Shown here piece after piece: positions 24,020 to 35,867 of a DNA stretch of 64,000 nucleotides. The stretch is from Lycorma delicatula (Eukaryota > Arthropoda > Insecta > Hemiptera > Fulgoridae). Each line of letters begins with the position of its first letter. The first letter of the stretch is position 1. The stretch is from contig NC_134457.1 of NCBI RefSeq assembly GCF_047948215.1, positions 90,606,898 through 90,670,897 of the forward strand, written 5' to 3'. The notes under the pieces were generated by a model. That model was not told the origin of the DNA, made no database searches, and worked only from the letters and a program-made list of their open reading frames with translations. The position numbers and the translations under genes were made by a program.

Positions 24020-25020
24020 TTTCATTTTCCTATGTTTAACTTTGACATATTAAACTTTGATAACTCCTGGTATATAAACATATATATACTGTTATGGTAT
24101 TTTATTTTGTATACTAAATACAATAATTAATTGATAACTGAAAAATTGATCTTTGAAAACAACCCAATCTGTAAAAAAAGGTTTTGAGTAAAAGTAAATA
24201 ATTAATACAATAAATCGTAATTAGCTTTATTCATCATTAGACATGGAAATTTTTATTTTATTTCGGGATATTTATTACTTAAAACTGGTAGCATTGTTTT
24301 TTTCCTGTATAATTTTATTTTACCGTTTTTGGATGGAATATTTTTACGAAAATTACAACATTTAACAACTTTTTTTATATATATTTTTTTTTTTTATAAA
24401 ATTCTTTGTGTAAAAATCAGGAATGCTTGGAAGTTTTTTAAGTTTTGTTGGTAAAAGATTATTTTACTTCATAATTAGGCAAGTTCAGAATAGTAATCTA
24501 TACGTATAAATATTAATTATGAAAACAATACACATATGTGGGATAATACAGCTTGACTGAAAACATGTAGTCTCCATCTTACAGTGAATCGTCACCCATA
24601 TACCACGAGATAAGAATGATATTATATATCAACATATGCTTTTATGTATTTTATTTTTTTAAGTTGATTCGGGACGTATCAGGTCGTGAAGTTAACATGG
24701 ATGAGCTTTTTTTCTATTAAATATTGCACGATAAAAACAAGGTTCATATATATTTTTTTTTTATTAACAAATAAAATTCCAAGATTCCAGTAAAACCATA
24801 AAACAGCATTACTAAAAGTCGATAAGTGTTTAAGACTTTAAAACTTACATATATATATAATAAAACATATCAGTACAAGGAACATTAATTCATAAATTAA
24901 CAAAGTATCTAGCAGATAAAATAAAAATAAATTTATTCACGTATTTGTTTCGATAATAAGAAACACATTATTCTACGGTCAACTCTAATAAAATCAAAGA
25001 CAAGGTACGGAAAAAATGCA

Positions 25021-25084
<64 letters not shown>

Positions 25085-26120
25085 TGAGTTGAAGTTTAAA
25101 ATAAAATAAAAAATCTACGAATTTATCAAACATAACGATCCATTTATCGTAAAGGTTGCTTAAAATGCCTTATAAGTTGAAAAAAAAAAAAAACTGGAAT
25201 GATAACTAAGAAAAGTAAAAATGATCATTTTTATTGAATTAGTAATTCTAAGAAAAGTTAAATTAAGTAGTACGATTTAAAAAGTAATAAAAAGCGAAGA
25301 GATGAATATAATATCGTTAAGAAGATGGATAAATAAGAACTTGCATATTTAATAGAAATTGAAAGAAAAACATTTGCAAACTTATTGAAAACGGTAATAA
25401 AAGAAATTCATAAAAATACATACAAGATCATCACACGATATTCAGATCATGAAAGCTGAAATATTGCATCAATTTTAGTCTGCAGTAATAACAATATTTT
25501 AGTTAAATACGAACGAGTAACAAACATTACACCGTGAATTCCAGTTAAAATTGTTTGCTATCCCCTGTTTACGATATTCCTATATCTGATTATCTAATAA
25601 AGGTAGTACAAATACATCTTGTTCCTTGTTTGTTATTTTAAAAAATTAATTAAATAATATCTTTTCTAATTTAATATGTAATTGACTGAATGAAAATACC
25701 ACTTTTTTATTGATAATTAAATTATTTTAAATGAAAAATGCATATTTTAAGCCAAGAATAGCCGATCACTTTAAATCAACCACTACCTACAAATAATAGG
25801 AGCGCGTTAGGATAATAATATTGTGATTTCTAAAATATATTTTTTTGAAAATTGAAATTTCAAAAAAGAAAAAATAGAAAAAAGTAGTTTTGGGTCATCT
25901 TAAATTTTAATTGAGTACACTGAGGAGAGTTCTTTCGTGTGTGTTTAGCTTATAGCTTGCACTGTGTAGCTTTTTATCAAACCGATTCAGACTTCTTAAA
26001 TTAAATAATTGTTTTAATTAAAACTCGAGATTGCATAACTTTAAAATCTTAATTGACCAGTATTTTGAAAATTGTTGCTGATAAAGTGAAAACGTTTGTA
26101 GACTAAAACTTTTTTCTAGA
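24020..26120. other. AT-rich stretch with (AT)n/(AG)n array
   Basis: (AT)n at 25025-25060 runs directly into (AG)12 at 25061-25084. Otherwise it is A/T-rich with no recognised gene or repeat copy. Confidence 0.65.
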
Positions 26121-26128
26121 TGCTCTAG

Positions 26129-26299
26129 ATGGCGCAACTTAAGAGTAGTGCTCGAGGATCAGGGTGTGGAGAGAGCCAACAACAATATAATCGAGGTGAT
26201 GTTCAGCAACAGCGACAAATGGGAATACGTCTCGACTACGATCGCAACAATGGTAGGAGAGAAGGCCAATTAGGAGGCGATGACAGGCTGAGCAGATGA
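26129..26299 (+). CDS. Small Gln/Gly-rich ORF of unknown nature
   Basis: An ATG-started frame of 56 codons reads MAQLKSSARGSGCGES, then a QQQ-rich part (DVQQQRQMGIRLDYD), and ends GGDDRLSR-stop. The GC content is far above the surroundings and it heads a GC-rich block that continues to 26600. I do not recognise the protein. It may be the start of a LINE ORF1 or an accidental frame in a retroelement fragment; no splice or promoter signal supports an expressed host gene. Confidence 0.25.
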   Translation: MAQLKSSARGSGCGESQQQYNRGDVQQQRQMGIRLDYDRNNGRREGQLGGDDRLSR

Positions 26300-26600
26300 G
26301 GATCGATAGGGACTTGGAGTTCGATGACGGGTGATCAGGGGGCCAGCTTCTGGGGTTGGGCAGAGGGTGCTCCTTGAGAGTCGTCGCTCGTCAATCGCTC
26401 CCTGGGGACGCCTTCCGGTCATATAAATTTGGATAGTAGAGTGCCCGGGTGATCATGCAGGGGCTGTGTCCATACCATATGGTTTAGATCCGGCCCCTGC
26501 ATGATAAGAGGGGACGTCTCCTAGCGGGTGAGAGCCCCGCACTGCCGTCAGTGCTGACCTGACGGCAGGTGCCAGAGCTTTTTTCTCCCCTACGGAAAAA
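26300..26600 (+). other. GC-rich structured segment (possible retroelement UTR)
   Basis: Three hairpins lie in succession: 13-nt arms ATCATGCAGGGGC / GCCCCTGCATGAT (26452-26505), GCGGG/CCCGC (26524-26540), and CTGCCGTCAG/CTGACGGCAG (26542-26568). They are followed by GCTTTTTTCTCCCC. No coding frame persists. Composition and position after the small ORF suggest a LINE untranslated region. Confidence 0.5.
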
Positions 26601-26817
26601 AGTACGCTAATAATAATTAATATAAATATTAATAATTAATTAAAATTTTAATTATGAATTTTATTAATTAAATGAATATGAGTTATAAATTATATTAATG
26701 TAAATAAAATAAACGTTTCTTAAAAACGTAAATCGTTCATATGTTAATATAACGTTATGTCAATATTAACGTTATGTTAATATACAACCAAAATAAAACG
26801 AATTTATATTTTATTAT

Positions 26818-26868
26818 TATTATATATATATATATATATATATATACACAAGGCATAAAGTATTTTTT

Positions 26869-26926
<58 letters not shown>
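26818..26926. repeat. (TA)n, (AC)n, (AT)n compound microsatellite
   Basis: (TA)n at 26818-26846, (AC)n at 26868-26880 and (AT)n at 26881-26926. Confidence 0.95.
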
Positions 26927-26929
<3 letters not shown>

Positions 26930-29780
26930 GAAGGTATTCAGTATTGTTAGAAATAGGCTACATATCTTTGCCATTAAACGACGCAGTGGGAACATCACAT
27001 GAAAAATGACAGTACACAGATTACTTTAGCCGTTTTAAGAAATTCTATTTGCAAATTTAAAAAAAAACAACATTACACCATTATCGTAATATTTTAATTT
27101 TGCTTTAAAATTAAATTTAAATTAACATACTTATATAATTATATTAAGAACACCATATTAAATTATAATAAACTAAAAAAAAAAAATCTTCCACTAGGAA
27201 TCCAGCGGTAAGGTGTTTTTATTTAGTCCTTAAAATTGTTGTCTTATAAATAAAAAATATAAACATGCAAAAGATAAAGAAAAATAGAAATAAACTATAT
27301 ATGTACAAATAAAATATATTGAAACAAGAATAATAAAAATTTAGGTACAGGAAAAAATAAAATAAAACTATAGGTAAATGAAATACTCCAAGATTAATAT
27401 TCGTATTTTAAAAATAATAATGGGGTATTATACAGCCGAATAAATAAGTAAATAGAACACGTTACAAGGACTCAAGTAGGCTACCTCAGAAACATATGAA
27501 CAAACTTAAATGAAAAATTTGTTAATTTTGGAGAAAATATGAAACTCTCAATTTCGGAGAATTTCTCAAATTGACTTAAGTCAATCCTAAAGTATAAATA
27601 ATTATAATTGATAGAAACTCCTGAATATAAATTACGTAATAGAAATAGTAAATTTCAAATTATTTTGAAAAACATAAAACAGGCTAGCAAAATTTTGCTG
27701 CTAAAATATGTAAATCTTCAAATTTAATCTTTTCCTTTGGTAATAGAAATTGAACATATATTTTACTTTTACCAATACTTATCTAATAAAAAAAAGAATA
27801 AATTGAAAAAATTACATTTTTTTAATTACATATTCTAAAATTATTATAACATTTTTGATTCGTTTCTAAGATAATCTGTTCTAATATAGACTTTTTTAAA
27901 TGAAATTAAAATCAAGGTAAATGTACCAAGGTAAATGTATCAAGGTAGTCTGGACCAATAAATCAAAGATTAATTATTAAAAAATTATAAAAATTTATTT
28001 CCCCTCCTTGATGAAGGGTTTTATATTATTCCAACGTTGGTAAAAATAAAAAAAAAACTTTTTTGTTGATAATTGAAATCATACAAATAAGTGAAAAATT
28101 ATAAAAAAATATATTAATTTTTCAAAGAAGCACATAAAGGTAAAATTTTAACGTAAAAATATATTGGCTGTTTCAAATCTAGGAACAGAAGCAACCTCAT
28201 AGTTACTCAAGCAATATAACAACATAATTTTCCTTTAAATAATTGTTTATTGCAAATTAGTAGCCTTAATTTAAAATTGTTGTTAATTTTTTAATATTTT
28301 GTCAATGTTTTCCGTAGAATGTAAATACATTTCTGTAATATTAATATAGAATTAATTTTTATTATTTAAAACGTATTCGCGAATTAAATTTTCAAACATT
28401 TTTATCAATCTCTTAATAAAATGAAACAGATTCTTTCAAAGTTTTACCAGAATAGTTGTTTTACATTAGCTAAGATGAAATTTACATGGTTATAGATTAA
28501 ATATCTCTTAGATCAAAAGAAGAAAATACACATCCCCCTTAACACATACAAGAACTTTCCATTGAGATTTTTATTCATCTTTTGATTGAACATAACTTTG
28601 AGAAATACAGAAATCCGAAAGTGATAGGAGGAGAACAATTTTTCAGTTGATAATAATTACTTTTCCTGAATTATAAACTATAACAATAGGAAGAATGTTA
28701 TTGTTGCTAATAATATAATAAACAATTAAAAGATGGAATAAATTGATTATTAAATGTATATTTAAATTCTTCAAAAATATTTGTTCTATTTTAATAATCT
28801 ATAAAAGAAAACTTTATTTAAACAGTATTTTAATATTCTACTTTATAAAATATTATAAAGTACAGCATGTTTTCGATAAACAATGATTTTCTAAATCACC
28901 AACCGTAAAATTAATATAATCACGGATGTATTACGTTATAATTATATAATTAAATTTAATAATTTCTCCCACGCGATAACATTTACGCATCTTTATACTT
29001 TGGTCAAAAAATTTCACATTATTTTAATAATTTCCCATTATTTTATCTATTACTGAGAAGTAGTAATAGTTTAAAACGTATTTAGAAAACCCAGTTTGCA
29101 AGTAATTACCAATAACTTCAATTTTCAATTTTGAAACCTTAATTTAAAATTAACATTCTCGAAAACATTAAGTTTTAAAATTAGAATCTAATTTAGCACG
29201 CGCGCGCGCGCATACACACACACAAATTAAAATTAGTTACCGGAGGATTTATTAAAAACGAAACTTTTGTTGTGGAACTACGTTCAGCCTAAGAGGTATT
29301 CAATACGCTTGCTATAGAGTAGTTAGGAGTACGGCAAATGTTATCTTTAATGTGGGAGAGTACAGTTAAATGTACAATGACTCAACATACTTAATAATAT
29401 TTCAATTACTGCTCTAAGCAATTTATTTACTACAATAATATATAATTATGTATTAAAACTTCTTTTACTCATTAATGTCAGATAATTAGCCTACCGTTCT
29501 AACAACCCGTATTGTACTTTCAAAGAGGTTTGTTAGAGGATAACTCTTACGGTAAACGCAATATAATTTTTTATTTTGAAGATAACTAATAAAAGAAAAA
29601 GCACCATCTACACAAATGCACCATCTGGGAAGTATTAATCTTTAAATTTTGTTATATACTGATAGTGATACTAAACGATCACATCTTTAAAAAAGAAATG
29701 AAATTAATATAGAAATATCATATATTAATATAGAAATAATGTAGAAATATATCTGGCAAAATCTGACATTACTTATAAAT
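26930..29780. other. AT-rich stretch without recognised genes
   Basis: No coding family seen. Minor items: a 14-nt period tandem (CAAGGTAAATGTA) at 27912-27946 and an alternating purine-pyrimidine tract at 29196-29224. Confidence 0.55.
29196..29224. repeat. (CG)n/(CA)n alternating tract
   Basis: About 29 nt of strictly alternating purine and pyrimidine, CG-rich then CA-rich. Such tracts favour left-handed Z-DNA in principle. Confidence 0.8.
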
Positions 29781-29789
29781 TAATAGTAC

Positions 29790-30660
29790 ATTAATTTATA
29801 TTATTAATAGTAAATAGTACATTACTGATATAATTACTAAATGGCGCATTTTCGCGGATTTCACCTGGAGAATCGATATGGAAAACGAACGATGAAAAGG
29901 TCTGCACATCTAGTCGTACTGGGCCTTTTAGTCTTGATAACATCTCTGCAATAATTCCCTTCCGTTGTGTGCGATTGCCCGAAACCTTGATAATATTGTA
30001 CTTAACGACAACAGTATCAGTTTTCATCATGGTAGACTATACATTAACTCACATCATTGACGTGAGCCACGCAATAAACTTTAGCGAGTTAATCTACCGC
30101 TAATTTTATTAGCCGATCAAAGTCCAACATGTTTCCTTCTTCAGATAAAGTTCCGGCAAGAGCAACGGGTTTTTTTTTTGCGTGAGGGGATATGATACAA
30201 GGCACGCCATACACTGGCAGCCACTTTTAATTTTATAATATATTGAGATGGCCCTGCTTTGTTAACTGCAGTACGAAGTTTAACCATTACGTTGATGAGT
30301 AACTAATCAAATGTACCTGACGTGACCGGGACCACATGATATATGGTGGAGGCTCAGCTCTGTTCTATAGAAACCATCATCTACAAAGTTCGGCAGCACT
30401 TTTAAACACAAGATAGAGTGAAGCTGATTCTGGCTTTAAAATTGTAACCTCCTTGCCTATCTTAAGGAATGAGTTAAACTGGAACTGGTTGAATTAGCTT
30501 TTTGATATTGTCTTAATATCACTGACGACTAACAGCAGCCCGTGGTATTAAAAATTCTGGTTAGATTTCACAGTCGACCTAGGTCAATCGGTTAGTCACA
30601 TTCTCCTCGAATTTAGTCACCTAGACGCGACTAGGGTCAAGTTGGTGGTGTTGTAATTTG
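29790..30660 (-). other. Decayed coding-like segment of unknown origin
   Basis: A minus-strand ORF at 29791-30030 has balanced codon use (for example SGNRTQRKGIIAEMLSRL, then RLDVQTFSSFVFHIDSPGE). The upstream sequence in related frames to about 30420 also looks coding-like (EEGNMLDFDRLIKLAVD, with stops and shifts). Base composition is less AT-biased than the surroundings. I cannot assign a family; it could be a retroelement, an old endogenous viral fragment or a host pseudogene. Confidence 0.35.
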
Positions 30661-30669
30661 AGAAGAAAG

Positions 30670-31910
30670 GGTGAAAATCGAAGGGGAAATTATGTAAATA
30701 AATGGGTCCGATAACTCATTTAAGTATTAGATAGGTTCGATAACTAAATATTTCACACAATCAATGGCTTTTTTACATTTATTTTTTAACCTATCATGTG
30801 ATTTTCATGATAAATTATTCTTACGTACTAGAATGGGAGAAATTAAAAAGAAAATTATTATATACATCAAATGCGTTTTATCATCAGGTAAAAAGTCTAT
30901 CATTCAACTTAGAGGAAAGGTTGTAACACCTATTTAAATTTTTTTTTTAAATTTCCTACGAACAAATTAATATATTTTTTTAATTACTCTTTTAACCAAA
31001 TTCAATCTGATCGAAAAAATCCCCAAACCTTTTTTTATATGATAGACATAATTTTAAACTATGACGACCAATGTTACCATTCGTTACATAAACAAATTTT
31101 TATGACAAAGGAGTTTTGGTTTTAATAAGATTATAAAATGAACATTTTTTTAGTTCCTGATGATGGAATTTCATTCTGAAAGCGCATACATAAAAGAATT
31201 GTTGCTAAGTGAGTTTTTTAATTATTAATTATATCAATTCCCCCCCAAAAATATTTCCTTTATAATATTTCCGAATAATCAATCAATTCACTTAAAAATT
31301 ATATCTCTTTCTAAAGATAACAAGATCTTATCTTTGCAGAAGCTTGTGACTCTCTGAGAAGTACATCGTACCAAATCCGATGTGTATCTGAAGAATGGTC
31401 AGAGTAAAGAATGAACAACCGAAATGAGGCAAAATTTTTTTCACTTAGTTTTTAAAATGGTTAGCCCATTAGCGGTTGATATCACCTGAACCAAAAAAAA
31501 AATTAAGAGCTAAGCGAATCCTAAGTTTAGGATATTTTATACATCAATAATTGATAATCGAACGGCTGAAAAATTACTATAATAATGGAATAACTTGTGG
31601 TCGAAACTAATAAATAAAAGCTCATCGCAAAGAATACGGGTATGTATTAGACAATTTAAAAAGAGAAATTGATAAATTAACCTGCAATGGTAAATACTGA
31701 CGTTAAATATAGAAGGTAAAAGTAATAGAAAAAGTGTTAAGAAAAAAAATTAAAAATGTAAGCAGCATATAATTGTGAGAGATTAAAATATTTTCAAAGA
31801 ACAAAAAGAAATACATAAATAAATTAAATTAGTTGTGCGACTGTTACGAAGTAATAATCAAGTACGTTACCATGGATATTATTAACAAATTAGATAAATA
31901 AAATCTTATT
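30670..31910. other. AT-rich, presumably intronic stretch downstream of the prickle exon
   Basis: Nothing recognisable apart from A/T-rich sequence. If the gene model is right, this begins the intron following the prickle exon. Confidence 0.55.
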
Positions 31911-31914
31911 TTAT

Positions 31915-31919
31915 CTTAC
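31915..31919 (-). promoter_or_regulatory. 5' splice donor of the prickle exon
   Basis: The minus-strand sequence GATCAG/GTAAGATAAAA matches the metazoan donor consensus (CAG/GTAAG) and fits the point where prickle homology stops, after the codon for Gln in GLRPDQ. Confidence 0.85.
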
Positions 31920-32184
31920 CTGATCCGGCCTCAAGCCAGGAGGTACCCAGGTGTATTCTTCTAGTGCACATCCTGAATCATCATCAGATTGAGAATGCCT
32001 TTGAGGATCGACGATATTTTTACCAAGAAGTTTATCAGAAAGTGAATCAGGTGGCGGTGGAGGGGGTAAGCCCAATGAAGGAGCGGCAGGTGATGACATT
32101 AGTCCACTATGGGAAGGGAGTAGAGGTGGTGTTATTCCCTGAGGATGTTCCTCTCTGGGACACTTGCAATTGCGACACACTTTT
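31920..32184 (-). CDS. pk: Internal exon of prickle (PET/LIM planar-cell-polarity gene)
   Basis: This 265-nt exon has one open frame: one base completing a split codon, then 88 whole codons. It begins with K-V and the Cys-rich motif [11 protein letters not shown], passes through a Ser/Pro-rich linker with PPPPPP, and ends in SDDDSG followed by [16 protein letters not shown]. That last block is the known start of the PET domain in Prickle/Espinas proteins, cytoplasmic adaptors of the core planar-cell-polarity pathway that work with Van Gogh and Dishevelled at the membrane. On the minus strand the acceptor is a pyrimidine tract ending TTTCGTTTCAG, and the donor is GATCAG/GTAAGAT. The exon therefore has start phase 1 and end phase 0. 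The rest of the PET domain and the LIM domains were not found at lower coordinates, nor the upstream Cys-rich exon at higher ones, so the neighbouring introns probably exceed about 31 kb each. It could be the paralogue espinas; Testin is less likely. The family assignment is strong and the exact paralogue moderate. Confidence 0.87.
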
Positions 32185-32205
32185 CTGAAACGAAAGAAAA
32201 ATAAA
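32185..32205 (-). promoter_or_regulatory. 3' splice acceptor and pyrimidine tract of the prickle exon
   Basis: On the minus strand a T-rich tract runs into CTTTCGTTTCAG, directly before the AAAAGTGTGT that opens the exon. AG placement leaves one base ahead of the first full codon, so the preceding exon must end in phase 1. Confidence 0.8.
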
Positions 32206-33370
32206 TTAAATCTTACAAAAAATATAGTAATATAACATTTTTTTCTTTAACCTAACATAAGTACAAGTTAAAAATATACGTACTGTTGCGAACGTCAAAA
32301 ATGCTTAACTTCTCATAAAAAATACAAAACAAAATTCATTTTTGTTTACTTTATTAAGTTAATTCCAAACCCTCCTATTAGAAAAAATGTAAATTTGTTT
32401 TATAAATATGTAATCATGAATATCAAAAGATTCATCTATGCCATATTTGTTCACTCTAAAAAAATTTCTATTCAGGAAGTAAACAGTTTAATATTGGTTT
32501 TCTAATCCACTCTTTACCGACTCAAATCGCGCTCAAACCGATTGAAAATTATTTAAACTAATGAATACGTCATCACTTTACTGATCATCCAGGTTTGAAC
32601 TTGTAGCACTCATCTGGACCTTACTGGTTTAAATCCTGATGAGGTCCATTCTTTCATCAATAGAATAAAATAAGAGTAAGTAATTTGGCATCGAAGTTTT
32701 TAGCCACATGAATAAAAAAATAGTGAAAGGTTGAATTGAACTTCAGAAAACACAGCTGAAAGGAGTGATGAGAGGCCGTCAGACTTGATGCTATCCATAT
32801 CATTTTAAAATGACGATACTTACGTCAGAGATATGGCAGTGTAATGAGATACTTTTTGTTTACCTGACCCGTGCACTTTTATAAGGTAGGGCTTTTGGTA
32901 CAGGATTTAATTTTTATTTAATGATTACTAACGAATTCTTATAAATTTAGAAAGTACCTTCCCATCAAAGTAAACGGTAATTTCATAGCGTAACCTTGGA
33001 TTATTTTTATTATTAAATTTAAAATATTGTTATTTTGAATCAGAGTAAAAATAATCACTTCCTACTCAGACACGGAGGTCGGCTAACAATGATTTCAATT
33101 ACAATTTTAATTAAATTTTTATTCCAATTTTAATTATGATTTTTAATCTTTAATTTAGTGCAATTTAATATTTTTATCATAATTTAAACTTTCACCTCAA
33201 TTTATATAATTATCTTATTTTGGGCATTGATTTTACTTTAATTTTACTAGAATTTAGTGTTTTTTATATTCTGTTTACTGTTGTTATACTGTATTTATTG
33301 TTATTTTACTATTACCCTGTCGTTTTTGGCGGACTGTCCTACCCTTGTCTTAACGGAGAAGACTTGTTTC
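32206..33370. other. Presumed intron upstream of the prickle exon
   Basis: AT-rich. A weak tRNA-like motif (GGTTTAAATCC near 32628) may be an old SINE head, but no clear body is visible. Confidence 0.5.
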
Positions 33371-33371
33371 A

Positions 33372-33616
33372 CCTTTCTCTTTCTTTTTCTGTTTAGCCTC
33401 CAGAACTACCGTAAGGTATTACATCAGAGGGTAAATGAGAATGATATGTATGAATGTAAATGAAGTGTAGTCTTTTATAGTCTCAGGTAGAACCCACGAT
33501 CTAATATTCAAATCCGTATAAAAATCACTACCTTTACTAGGATAACCTTAGAAATCTCTACTTCGAAATCAGCCAATTTGAGAAAACGAGTTCACCACTA
33601 GACCAACCCGGTGGGT
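33372..33616 (-). mobile_element. tRNA-derived SINE
   Basis: On the minus strand the head begins CCACCGGGTTGGTCTAGTGG, containing a good A box (TGGTCTAGTGG). A degenerate B-box region and a body follow (CGGATTTGAATATTAGATCG, ACTACACTTCATTTACATTC). The tail ACCCTCTGATGTAATACC, then TACGGTAGTTCTGGAGGCTA is A-rich beyond. The tail (CTCTGA-GTAATACCT-ACGGTAGTTC-GGAGGCTAAA) is the same module as at the ends of the SINEs at 46731-46872 and 62000-62150. Confidence 0.78.
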
Positions 33617-33639
33617 TGCTTCTGGCTGACACTAACCAG

Positions 33640-35865
33640 CATGTTGATCTGCTGGTAATCCACTTATGCAAGATTATTATTATCCATATTCCTCTTGAAA
33701 AACATCAAATCGTTTATTTTTTAATGTGATTACGTCTTCCAATTGTCACATGAGTAGAGGAGCACGCCCGAAATTCCAATAAAGCGAAATCATGCAAAAC
33801 TTGAGTCGCTAATGTAAACATGAAAATTTATTGCTTTAGTAAACAAATTTGTATATCGATTTAAAGATGAAGGATGTAAAGTGTATGTGAAACCAGTTTT
33901 GTATATCCTGCCTCTCCCCACCGATCACCACGCTATTTCATCAATTTGTCACTTTCAATCGAGCGCGTGAGCGAATGTGTTGTTCGATTGTAATAAATTT
34001 TGCATCAAACGGTAGAAAAACTTTTAATAACAATAAAAAAAAAAGATCTATGAAGAGGTTTTGTAAAAACAATTCTTTTGATTTTTCCGAATGTAGAGAT
34101 ATGTGCTCAATAAATATAACAAAATCAAGGAAACGAGCACTAGATCGAAAGACAAATCGAGAAAGGTGTCAATCATATCACCTGAAGGAATTAGACCCTT
34201 TAAACAGCAAAACACCCGTGTATGAGCGGTGTGCCATTTAATTCTTGCGATGGTCTTGCGCCGTTGTAAATTAACAGTAATAACACAGAAAGTGATAAGA
34301 AATATAAGATTTGTCTTCACAAGCTGATGAGACGATGATTCATCAAGAATATTAAACTAATATTAAATGGTCTCACAGTAGTAGAGATTTAAAAAATGTT
34401 TTCTTGAAAAATTTGTTCAGAAATGTAATTTTTATGATTTATCATTTATTAAAAGATAAAACTAGTATCAAATTCATCTGCGTTGACGGGTATTTTCACA
34501 TTTATTTCATCATCATTAAGCTCGGATGTTGCATCAATATCAAAGCATACAAACATCGGTCATACGAGACGAATTCAGGTAATACTTGCTGATATATCCG
34601 TGATACAGCCTACCTCTTTCCTTTTAGTTTTATTTATATTGATAAGCTAAGTGTCTTGTAAGATTTTTTTCAGCATTTCCAGGTTTTATTGGAATATCAT
34701 TGTTTTAAATTTTCCCAGTTCAGAGGGTACAGTAAACTAATTTTTTTTTTTTTTGAGACTGTTGTACATCTGTTCTCTTTTGGATCGGATACTCTTTCTG
34801 TCTCTACCTCCAGAGTTTTACGAATCGTTACTAGTAGAGAAGGAGGACGTTCAACAAAATTGTTATTAGACATTCTTTTTCTCTCTCTTTTTAAGTATCC
34901 TGGATCGACGATAAATCATAACATAAAATTTTGTTTTCCACTTCAGTACATCTCTTACATAACTCTTTCTACTTCTACCTTTATCTTCATCTTCACAATT
35001 ACCTCTCCCGATTGAAAATTTTCAAAGATGTTCTTCCTTCTCTTATTATCTTAATGTGATCTTGATTTTGCTTTAACATTTTCTGTGTTTGTGAGAATCT
35101 TTGCTAAATAGAACCATCAATTAAAAGAGCATCAATGTATTATTAATTATAAAGATTATTTAATAAGTATAATTTTTCAATAACCACTACAACGTAAACT
35201 AAAATAGGTTTTTTATCTTTTTTAGATTCATTATTAGTTCGTTTGACACCAAATGAAACAAATTGATAATGTATTAAAAATATAAAAAAAAAATTAAATT
35301 ATTTTTGAATATCATTACAAAAGTAAATTTCGAAAGGTTAAGTGGTAGCAATATTAAAGGTATAATAAGATATTGGCCAGAAAACATTCTTTAAAGTACA
35401 TAATTCATTCTGAATAGATACGCGAGATAACATACAACTTGAAACAAACAAAGCAAGTTGCTGGAACATGATACGATCATTGAAAGAGAATATACAGTAT
35501 ACATACATTTGTTTCCATCTAACACTACTAAATTGACAGATATCAGTGAAGAATATCTAACTTTTGTTTAGCCATTACTAAAACATGTTATTTTGAAACA
35601 ATCGCATTTTATACATCTTTATCGATAGAAATAGTGTATCCAATAAATAAATATTTATATACAGTAGTAAAATACATCCGCAACACATACACACACACAT
35701 TATTACAATAAACACACACATACAAAATGAATCAATACAAATAAGATTTAAATTTAAAAAGTATAAATTTACACACACAGATATATATATATATATATAT
35801 GTATTGACAAAATACGGTAACTATTTAAGGAAAATAAAATTTTTCGCCTTTTAACTTGCATTGTA
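33640..35865. other. AT-rich stretch without recognised genes
   Basis: Overlapping ORFs on both strands around 33975-34320 and a 108-codon frame at 34689-35015 have no recognisable domain and lie in pyrimidine-rich sequence; I do not call genes. (CA)n and (AT)n arrays lie at 35688-35800. Confidence 0.5.
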
Positions 35866-35867
35866 AA

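Noticed and set aside
31964..32188. Plus-strand ORF across the prickle exon
   Set aside because: It is antisense to a conserved PET exon and has no domain of its own.
33975..34320. Overlapping ORFs of 88 and 90 codons on opposite strands
   Set aside because: There is no recognised domain, splice support or repeat relation; their lengths are within chance expectation for this window.
34689..35015. 108-codon plus-strand ORF
   Set aside because: It is hydrophobic, Phe/Ser/Thr-rich translation of a pyrimidine-rich region without family resemblance.
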